Below, one piece after another: positions 55,693 through 64,000 of a stretch of 64,000 nucleotides of DNA. Position 1 is the stretch's first letter, and each line of letters opens with the position of its first letter. A program made the position numbers and the translations under genes. The notes under the pieces were generated by a model that ran no database searches, had not been told where the DNA came from, and was given only the letters and a program-made list of their open reading frames with translations. This stretch comes from Hydractinia symbiolongicarpus (taxonomy: Eukaryota > Cnidaria > Hydrozoa > Anthoathecata > Hydractiniidae): assembly GCF_029227915.1 (NCBI RefSeq), contig NC_079884.1:14882001-14946000 (forward strand), given 5' to 3'.

Positions 55693-57260
55693 TTTCACGG
55701 TAGTCGAACTACATTTTGCTTTCTGCCGTAAAAAACAGTGGCTGTCGAAGTGCGGACTTTTGGACCCTCCCAAAACAAAAGAATTATGACGTCAAGAAGA
55801 ATCTTGCTGAAGTGTGGACTTTTGGATTCTTTTAAAACAAAAGAATTTGTGACTTCAAGAAGAATCTGGCCAAAGTCGTTGAAATTTACGGTAAAAGAAA
55901 GATTGATATTAGGGGATGGGTGCGTGGAAATAAGTTACTCTTCCTATTGTTATTGCCTTGCGGTAGCCAGTCTGTTTGATAGGTTCGACCAACTTCGGCG
56001 AGCTGCAATTCCGACGTTTCCTTCCGGTGCAACATCTTCACTGAAATAAGGATAAGGAATCGTTTTATATTAACTTCCAGCAAGTTTTAAATATGATTGT
56101 GGAATGAAAATTGAGCAATGTTGCTAAGAAGAAAGATTACTGGAAAACATTTATTCTCTGTGTCGCCTGTGATAGCAGAAGAAAAGCAGTTTGGCAGAAA
56201 AGCAGGCTTTAAGTTAACAAAAATCATAGCATCAACTCAATGACTACGCTTTCAGGTACATCTGTTTACTTTTAATTCCATTGATCTTAGAGTAAGATAC
56301 ACAATTGCTTTTTATTGCTGTCAAAAGAGCTTTGTGTTGTCTTTGGTTTCTTTTTTATTTAAGTAACAAGACATTTTATAACAACACAATAAATCGAATA
56401 GCTAGCCAGCTGGTTTTTTTGTAGCTGGTAAAGGTGTAATGTATAACAATTTGTTGACTTCAATACAACTTTGTATGTTAACTTTTGTAGATTTAATACT
56501 TCTGGCAATAGACACTTTCCAAACGATTTTTCCATGCCACAAGGCCAATGAAGAGAACACTAGTTTTGGGAGGAAGTCTTTGACAAGACTTGATGTTTTA
56601 GTTTAAAATCTCCAACGTCATATCGAAATAATTCCTGAAAATGGTGCTAATTATATACAATTCGAATAAGGAAAAGGCATGGTTTTATTTAATGGGTGAA
56701 ATGGCAAAAGTTTTTGACATTTTCACTAAAGAAGTTGTCATGCTAATAGGCATGGAAAATGTTTGTGGTTCTACCAACATGGTGAAAATGACTTAGCATT
56801 TATACTTATTACAACCCTATCCATATGGACACAAAATTGTGTATATAATAATGTTAGTTAACAATATCTGTTTTTGAATGATTTTGTATTGTTAAAAATT
56901 TCAAGTATTTATAGTAATTATGGCATATCAGTTACAGGGTATTTTCAAGTTTGATTCAACTTTTAAAAAGTGTTAGCCTGAAACGGTTACCAATAAATAA
57001 AAGCGGTGTTAAAAGCACTATTAGGCTAATAGGGCTAAATATTTTTTGATTGAATGTTGTGCTAAATTAGTGTTCATTCTTTCATTTTTGTAGGTTGTTG
57101 TGTTGTAAGTTTGTTTTTAATTGCTGCTTAAAAATCCAAATTTTAAGTAGCTACCTTTACCTGTACAAAATCTTGATGTAATTTTGCCATTTTTTATTTT
57201 ATTGTATTTATCTGTTGTTCTGTATGTTGTTGTTGCTATGATCTAATAATACAAATAAAG

Positions 57261-57590
57261 TGTAGGAGAACTGTTTTGTATATATACCTGTAAATTGTAT
57301 ATAGTTTGTTATATTTATATCTCAGTGTTCCCTGTCCTGCAAACATGGCATTTGTGTATTTTTTTTGCAGTGAGTCAGCCATGTTTGTTTTGCTGTTCTG
57401 TCCTGTACTTTCCCCTGACCACCTGGGCTCTAGTCAAGACTCTCCTTTAGCTGTAGGATGGAGAGTCCAGGTATGGTCAGTGGGTGTGTTAGCTTGTATC
57501 AGTAGGCAAGAGACATGTAACAAGTGAGGAGTTATATAATATATTCAACAACATACACAAGTGTTCTTGTCTGTCCAACGCCTTACAACA
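57261..57590 (+). mobile_element. Solo LTR with AAAG target duplication
   Basis: This 330-bp segment interrupts the left arm; the right arm lacks it. It starts TGTAGGAGAAC, ends TTACAACA, and is flanked on both sides by AAAG (57,257-57,260 and 57,591-57,594). The ends TG...CA and a 4-bp duplication are those of an LTR left by recombination. Orientation is arbitrary. Confidence 0.75.
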
Positions 57591-57675
57591 AAAGCCTATT
57601 TACATATGCATCATAGGCCTCCTTTTTCATGTTATATATTAAATGTTTTGAATAGATTAAATGTAAAAAGTTTTA

Positions 57676-58245
57676 TTAGTAAGTCGATTAAGCCCGTGGA
57701 AAAATCCACTGAGGCAGGATAAAATTAAAAAGAAAGCGTCATTTAAATTTTGATGATGTCAACAATCCATCCACAAAAAAAATTATAACCCTGTTTTCAC
57801 GTTGCCTCTATTGTGTGTAGATTAAACTGCTGGTCAAGAAAATATATATGATCATGTGCTTTTGAGGAGCGGTTAATCAGATATAAGGGTTTAAAAATTT
57901 TGCTGACGTCAACAATGGCCCTTCAGAACCCAAAAGTTTTTTTTTCGAAATTTGTATACCTGTTGCCTTCATTGTATAAATCTTGAAACGCTGGTCAAGA
58001 AAATGTACAGGATCATGTACTTTTGACAAACAGTTGCAGAGATATTAGGGATTCAAGGTTTTTTGCTGACGTCATCAACCCAGGGTTAGGAAACTTGCCC
58101 AAATTGGGTAAGTTTGGTCCCAACTGTAATGGCTTCATTAGTTTAATATAAGATATTGACGTTAAAGTAGTGTTATTGACGTCGCGTCGCAACGTCAGAA
58201 AATTGGTGACATCAAAGTAAAATGAACACATCCACTTTGCCTGTT

Positions 58246-58320
<75 letters not shown>

Positions 58321-58397
58321 CACAGACAGACACACAGACAGACAGACACACAGACAGACAGACACACAGACACACAGTCTCTGTATTACTATAGAGA
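57676..58397 (-). mobile_element. Complete non-autonomous Helitron-like element
   Basis: Read on the minus strand it begins TCTCTATAGTAATACAG after an A and ends with hairpin GTGGATTTTTCCAC, then GGGCTTAATCGACTTACTAA before a T. TC start, 3' hairpin, CTRR-type end (CTAA) and A/T insertion site are the Helitron marks. It contains a long CTGT/GACA microsatellite and two tandem GACGTCA-containing blocks. No protein is encoded. The copies at 1-495 and 11,069 are relatives. Confidence 0.7.
58248..58376. repeat. (ACAG)n microsatellite
   Basis: About 30 tandem ACAG/ACAC units within the Helitron-like element. The long open frames here on both strands are produced by the repeat. Confidence 0.95.
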
Positions 58398-58499
58398 TAC
58401 CGTTTTGCATTACCGAATTATAAGAATTATGTACGTCTTTTTTACTGAATCTAGCTTCTGAGAATTTATAGCCTCAATAACCAGGCGTAGATACTAAAA

Positions 58500-58590
58500 G
58501 TAGGAACCAACAGTAACCAGCAGTATTTTGAAGTAACCACCAGAGAACCACCAGTATTATGAAGTAACCACAAGAGAACGAGCAGTTATT
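58500..58590. repeat. Short tandem repeat, about 33-bp unit
   Basis: Three variants of AACCACCAGTATTATGAAGT follow one another. Confidence 0.5.
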
Positions 58591-58599
58591 ATTAATTTA

Positions 58600-59769
58600 C
58601 TCCGGATGAGGCAGCAACAGCAACGCAAAGTTGTTGTGATTTTTAAGCACAACACTGACCTTAAACTACCAAATATAAATAAAAGAGAACCTACTTATGG
58701 AGCTAAACACAGTTTAGCTCATGTTAATTGCAGTTCCCAATACTTGATAGTTGCTATGCAGATGCATCATTAAGGGTAGACAAGGTTGTCTTGCTCACCC
58801 AAGGCATCTTTATCCCAATTAAGCAAATCAAAGCTATGTGTCATAACTTGAAGCAACTTTCTTGTTGTTGATACTTTAGAGTTGGGGACTAAAGGTTTGG
58901 GTATAGTATGTCCATATTAGGAGGTTCTAAGTTAGCCAATCAACAATCCAGGGGCCCTATAAATAGGAGGGAGTCACTCTGATTTAGCTTCTCACCAGTA
59001 GTAGTAATAACTTCCTTAACTGAAATAATTTTAAGCTAGCTCCACGTTTTCAAGAAGCATTTATCACTGCAACCTACTAATATCATCAACTCCATCTTTT
59101 GGCTTCAATTACTATAGCTAATGGCAGCGCATCCAATGACAACCAATGACTCTAGCAAATTTTGGATCATGTACCTCTGGTATCAGGAGAAACCTTCAGA
59201 TATTTCTTCAGGACAGATATTGCATGTAGCCAGGTCGGTTTGTTTCATTTTATATATTATATCATGTTAGGAGCCAAGAAACTGTCACTTTTTAACCACC
59301 CTAGAGCCATTATGGCTTTTATACAAGTAATGCCAACCTTGTAGCCAGGTTGCCATTATGATAACTCGTTATGTTATGTATAGTGTTGTTTATGTTCATT
59401 CACCGCGATAGACGATCATGATAGGATCCTGCTTCAACCTGTATATAGTAAATTGTATCTGCGTGAAAATTTGGCCTCATGTTTTCCCTTTTTAATCTTA
59501 TAATAGACTATACTTAGCTAGCCAGAAAAACTTCTTTTTTCCACATTCAGAAAAATATTTGCAGGCTTGTTTTCGCAAGTTATTGGTGAATATAATTGTT
59601 TTTGGGGCAATATTCAGGCTATAAATTTGGAGAAACTATATTCTGTAAAAGACATGCAAAAGGGTATCTATTACTAATAAAACTTTTGATATTTATTCTA
59701 TTTGAAAAATTTAATCACATCAAAAAGGAGAAAGATAGAGAAATAAGCAACAACAACAACACAAACTGC
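58600..59769. other. Interior of inverted-repeat element; one TATA-like promoter
   Basis: CCTATAAATAGGAGGGAG near 58,960 is a good TATA-type sequence and could belong to a degraded LTR. No gene is readable downstream. Confidence 0.3.
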
Positions 59770-61231
59770 ATTGTAAATAGGCTTTATTTGTATTATTAGA
59801 TCATAGTACACCATAAACAACAACAGATAAATAAAATGAAAATAGCAAAATTATATCATGATTTTGCACAAGTAAAGACCGCTATATAAAATTTGGTTTT
59901 TACGCAGCAATAGCTAATTAAAAACAGCACAACCTGCCACAACAATTGAATGACCACTGATTTAGCACAGCATTCAGTCAAAAATATGTAGCCCTTATTG
60001 GCTAAGACTCTAAAATGTTGAATCAAACTTGGAAATACCTAGCTGTTATGCGGTAAACACTAACTACTTGAAATTTTTAACAAAACAAATCATTTAAAAA
60101 CAGATATCGTTAACTACATTTACACATTTTGTGTCAATCAGGATAGCGCTGTATATGTATATATGCTAAGTCATTTCGTTATGTTGGTAGAACCACAAAC
60201 ATTTTCCATGCCTGTCAGCATAACTTCTTTAGTGAAATGTGAAAGACTTTCGTCATTTCACCCATTAATTAAAACCATGCCTTTTTCCTAATTTTATAAT
60301 TAACATCGTTCCCAGGAATTATCTCGATATAAGATTAGAGCTTTTAAACCAATCATCATCAAGTCTTGTCGAAGTCATTCTCTCAAAGCTAGTCACGACT
60401 AGTGTTCTCGTCTGTGGCCTTGTGGCATTTTAAGAAATCGTTTAAAAAGTGTTTATTGCCAGAAGCTTTGAATCTACGAAGCAAACATACAAGTTGTTAT
60501 GCAGCTATTCGATTTATTGTATTGCTATCAAATGTCTTGTTACTTGTGGTTATATACCCCAAGACAACACAAGAACTTTGAGTTTGAGACAGGCCTTTTT
60601 AAAATTGTTGAAAGTGAAACTATAAACAGTTTCATGCTCAAACTTGCTAGCACAGCAATAGAAAGCTTAAGAATCAATGGAATTAAAAGTAAACAGATGT
60701 ACCTGAAAACGTTGTCATTATAAAGTTAATGCTATAATTTTGTTAACTCAAAAGTCTGTTTATTTTGCCAAACTGCTTTCTTCTGCAATCCCAGGCGTCA
60801 CAGAGAATGTTTTCCAGTCATGTTTTTTTTTAGCAACATTGCTCAATTTCATTCCGGCCTTCCATTTACTTGCTGCAAGTCAATACAAAACTCTCTTAGC
60901 CTTTAGACATGTTGAATCCTACCCTATCCAACCGACCGGCTACCGGGAGGCAATAACAATAGGTAGAGTAAATTAATTTCAATCTTTCTTTACTGTAAAT
61001 TTCCACGACTTCCGCGGGATTCTTCTTGACGTCACATATTCTTTGTTTTACAAGAGTCCAAAAGTCCACACTTTGGCGCGATTCTTCTTGGCGTCAAAAT
61101 TATTTGTTTGTTTAAGAGGGTCAAAGGTCCACACTTCGGCTGCCGCCGGGGTCGACTATTTTACGGCAGAAAACAAGGAATCGCGCAACAATCGGCAAAA
61201 AGCGGCAAAATGTAGTTAAACTACCGTGAAA

Positions 61232-61625
61232 CCAGAGAGTTGAGCCTCGTGAAACACTCCTGAGTCCTGGGCGCATACACCCTAATATCACACCTTTGCG
61301 TGGAGGACGGTAGTCGTATGTCTTTTGTTATAATTAAATCCCTTGAGCGTTTTGCGAGATTATATTTGCGTGTTAAAAAACAATGTGCTCGCGAAGAAAT
61401 ATCGGAGCAATTATATTTTTTTTTAATAGCGAGATGCATTGTGTAAATGTATTGATAAGCTATTCCCTTAAGTAGTAGCGTGAAGTAATTATATAATAAA
61501 AATCTTTCGCAAAGTTTTATAATACATTGCGCGAGAATGTATTGTTGATTCAATTACTTAAAAAAAAAAAAAATTCCAGCGCGTTTAATCTAAGAAACAT
61601 TCGAAAAGCATGGTTCACAACTATT
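61232..61625. other. Stretch right of the inverted-repeat element, no feature seen
   Basis: No continuation of the Copia-like gag or pol is readable here, which would be expected if the inverted-repeat element had simply inserted into that retroelement. Confidence 0.4.
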
Positions 61626-61629
61626 AAAT

Positions 61630-61745
61630 GCCGCTTTTCGTTTATAAACTTTTAAAATGCGATCTAAAAAAACATTTCTATCGCCTCTTTTCGATTTTAA
61701 ACTTTTAAAATACGATCTAAAAAAGCATTTCTATCACCGCTATTC
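61630..61745. repeat. Two-copy tandem repeat, about 60-70 bp
   Basis: CTTTTCGTTTATAAACTTTT and AAAATGCGATCTAAAAAA recur as CTTTTCGATTTTAAACTTTT and AAAATACGATCTAAAAAA. Confidence 0.7.
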
Positions 61746-62714
61746 GTTTTATTACCCTTTTTCGTTTTTATGTGTTTTAATTTTACTACAAAAGCTGTTG
61801 CATAGATTATGTATCAACATTAGGATAAGGATGAAAAAGTTACTGTGGGACATGGGTTTTAAACCTTAAAAATTTCCAGGGAGAAATTTGAAAACTAATG
61901 AATGACAAAATCCAAAAAGTTTGTCTTCAAATTTTTAATTTTGTTAATGTAAAAGTAATCCACATGAAAAAAGTTTCTGATATTTTTTATGAAGAAATCT
62001 TCCATATTAGCCATTATACATTTGCCCTAGAGTGATTAATAAATAAGGTCAGGCTTCTATTTTCAGAACTGCTATTTACATTTAACATCAAGGCATCCAA
62101 AACAGCTCCATTTAGGAAAGGTGTCACAATTCGTTTTGCTATGATTGAACACAAATTTTGCTCAATAAAAGCTTTAAGAAATTACCTGTTTTTTCGGGGG
62201 GCTAAGGCTGGCCCATTGTTCGTTTTATCAATGGGGATTTTATTACCCGAATTGTGAAAGGCTAATTTATAGGCACTTGCATGTAGTTTTCTTTTTCAAG
62301 TCTATTTGTTAAGCCTGTTATGGCATGTTGAATGATCTCGTCGTAGTTCTCGTCAAAAATATTGCCTCATGGATAATGAATTTTCATTTGGGGAATTTGG
62401 GGGTGCTGGGCTGCCCTGGGCAGCCACAAAGTGTAGAGATGTGCGTGTACCCCTGGAAGAGTATGGTGAATTCAGTACAGGTGCGAGGAGATGAACGACG
62501 GTGCACCACGCGAGCAGGACAGATGACTGGGGAAATAACAGCAGGGGCATGCGGCGCTGACAGTCAGAGGTGGTGCACCAAGAGGTTAATAACAGGTGTG
62601 AAATGCAAAAGAAGCTAGAGCTCATAAAGAGTAGGTTCTTGTGAGGTATGATAGAGGAAATGGAATCACAGGAGAGGAGCTCCGGATGTGATTGAGAGAT
62701 TAGTTAAGCCAGAA

Positions 62715-62801
62715 AACACTACTAGGAGAAGAGCTCCAGATGTAGTGGAGAAGAGCGAACACTACTAGGAGAAGAGCTCCGGATGTAGTGGAGAAGAGCG
62801 A
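62715..62801. repeat. Two-copy tandem repeat, 43-bp unit
   Basis: AACACTACTAGGAGAAGAGC followed by TCCRGATGTAGTGGAGAAGAG occurs twice in direct succession. A weaker copy precedes it near 62,670. Confidence 0.8.
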
Positions 62802-62809
62802 ATTTATTG

Positions 62810-63700
62810 GGAACACGCACGTGAGCTTGAGATAATATCTTCTCTTCAGCCTAGCATCCTCACCCGATTCCGCCAAATTATCCTCAGTTTATTCTTACAA
62901 AATTGAAATAAATTTTCTACTCCAAGTTTGTGTTTTTATTGGGAACTACAGCAATTAACCCAGGGCTTTTTTATACTTTGCTCTTACTAACCAGCTACTT
63001 TTAAGTTATTTTCACGAGGTTCAATAAATGGATTCCGCAAAGATTAATTTTCGAAAGTATGAATAAAATTCGCAGAATTAACCAACTTTTATTAAACGGA
63101 CCGCCCGGTCCATATAATAATAGTTGTGGCTTTTTGACACAACTTTTTTTCCTACTTCAATTGACTCAAAATAACTCAAGAACAAGAAGAAACTAGATGC
63201 ATTTGGCACACGCTAAGTAGGTGTGCCGTGGACACAAAACTGTGTTTTAATTATTTTCGCTGCTTTGATGGACCGTAACATGACCAACAATCTCGGACTT
63301 CACAAAATTTGCGAAGAGAATTTTTGAATGAATTATTGATTTTGTAGGGCCGCAATTTCACAACATAGCGCTTTTAGACTCCGACTTTCTTTTCAAAGGG
63401 CAGTGTTTTGGTCTTACTACCAGATCTGAGCAAAACCAGTTTGTTAAAGTTGCTTGTGACACAGCTGGGCGGGCCTGTAAAACGCCCATGGCTATACCGT
63501 ATATATACGGCATCTGCACCACGAGAGTTAATAATGGAAACAGGAAGAACAGAAAAAAAATAGTGTTTTCAGGATTAAAGTTCATTCTTTGAAATAAAAT
63601 GTAACACGCTTCAAGGAAAAAACGTTCATATCGAAAGCATAGTTTGTTTACTTGAACAGAAACCATGTGAGAAAAATAAACGTATATTGTCTGCCGGATG
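62810..63700. other. Stretch without recognised feature
   Basis: No coding, repeat or RNA feature that I can support. Confidence 0.35.
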
Positions 63701-63702
63701 CG

Positions 63703-63727
63703 GATCGATCGATCGATTGATCGATAG
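63703..63727. repeat. (ATCG)n microsatellite
   Basis: Six GATC-type units, one with a substitution, just 5' of the LINE fragment. Confidence 0.85.
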
Positions 63728-63746
63728 ATGTTATGGAAAAAGATAG

Positions 63747-64000
63747 ATGTTTATCGAAAAAGAATTAAAATCTTTGAAGAGAAAGAAAGCCACCGGTGCA
63801 GATGACATACCACCGGGTGTTTTGAAAGATGCTGCTACACTCCTTTCTCAACCATTAGCATTCATTATAAACCTGTCGCTGCGTACCAGTACAATACCGT
63901 CGGACTGGAAAATCGCAAAAGTTACGCCACTTTTTAAGGGAGGAAATTCATCTGAAGAAACAAACTATCGACCTATCTCAGTTCTTCCTATAGTTTCCAA
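63747..64000 (+). CDS. LINE reverse transcriptase (CR1/Jockey-like), runs off right edge
   Basis: An open frame from ATG 63,747 to the window end (84 codons) without stops: FIEKELKSLKRKKATGADDI, PPGVLKDAATLLSQPLAFII, TIPSDWKIAKVTPLFKGG and TNYRPISVLPIVS. These are the classical N-terminal RT motifs of LINE-type elements (Lys-Lys-Ala-x-Gly-x-Asp, Trp-Lys-x-Ala-x-Val-x-Pro-Leu-x-Lys and Asn-Tyr-Arg-Pro-Ile-Ser). The catalytic part lies beyond the edge. The ATG may be internal to a longer, 5'-truncated ORF, since no endonuclease is seen upstream. Confidence 0.8.
   Translation, partial: MFIEKELKSLKRKKATGADDIPPGVLKDAATLLSQPLAFIINLSLRTSTIPSDWKIAKVTPLFKGGNSSEETNYRPISVLPIVS

Larger units (their letters stand above)
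55693..61231. mobile_element. Large element with inverted arms of about 1.5 kb
   Basis: The left arm (55,693-57,260 plus 57,595 to about 57,610) and right arm (about 59,770-61,231) are inverted copies with scattered changes. Both begin TTTCACGGTAGT and share, in order, CTACATTTTG, TTCTGCCGTAAAA, AAGAAGAATC (twice), CCTATTGTTATTGCCT, AGGTACATCTGTTTACTTTT, GCCACAAGGCCA and TGATCTAATAATACAAATAA. The interior holds a Helitron and AT-rich sequence but no transposase. No target duplication is evident. It could be a foldback or MULE-like element with very long terminal repeats, or two inverse insertions of one repeat. Confidence 0.75.

Noticed and set aside
58195-58461. ORFs of 70-80 codons on both strands around the ACAG repeat
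   Set aside because: They are a product of a 4-bp microsatellite lacking stops and show no protein character.
59150-59345. Start of a retroelement gag after a CTGGTATCAGGAG primer-site-like sequence
   Set aside because: The frame has no gag pattern and no LTR could be outlined. The match to the primer-site consensus is short.

Overview
The window is AT-rich, intron-containing animal DNA crowded with transposon remains. The mix of elements (a Maverick/Polinton, an R2/R4-type non-LTR element with a restriction-like endonuclease, Penelope-like, DIRS-like, CR1/Jockey-like, Helitron-like and Copia-like pieces) suggests an aquatic invertebrate, and I favour a cnidarian. The species cannot be read from the sequence. 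I see no bacterial operon, rRNA gene or CRISPR array.

Host gene. The main non-mobile content is one long minus-strand gene. Its exons run from about 53.0 kb or 45.15 kb down to 1.64 kb and leave the left edge. I built it from splice sites and reading-phase continuity; none of its exons is a free-standing ORF. Its 5' part is made of short acidic, Lys/Glu/Ser-rich exons, including 13 tandem copies of a 189-nt phase-0 exon (36.2-44.0 kb), each on a unit of about 635 bp. Its 3' part (6.17-1.64 kb) encodes a carbohydrate-binding (CBM20-like) fold followed by helical sequence. The order resembles the N-terminal region of RNF213/mysterin-type E3 ligases. That assignment is an inference.

Intron cargo. 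Between exons at 24.9 and 6.17 kb lie a degenerate DIRS-like element (6.9-9.1 kb), a tRNA-like sequence (10.44-10.53 kb), a Helitron end (from 11,069), a broken Polinton (about 11.6-20.8 kb) and an R2/R4-like retroelement with an intact ORF (20.9-24.4 kb). The Polinton carries polymerase B, HNH-like nuclease, zinc ribbon, packaging ATPase, integrase, a capsid-like protein and coiled-coil proteins, nearly all disrupted. Other introns hold two small inverted-repeat transposons (28.6-29.15 and 29.22-30.64 kb, the latter with a P2X7-like zinc domain), LINE fragments (33.5-35.9 kb) and perfect palindromes.

Right third. A CR1-like LINE (48.9-51.9 kb) is split by a Penelope-like insertion with an 11-bp target duplication and two hammerhead-like hairpins. 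A Copia-like gag (54.96 kb) ends at a 5.5-kb element with inverted arms of about 1.5 kb (55.69-61.23 kb), which itself contains a solo LTR with a 4-bp target duplication and a complete non-autonomous Helitron. The window ends inside another LINE reverse transcriptase (63.75 kb onward).
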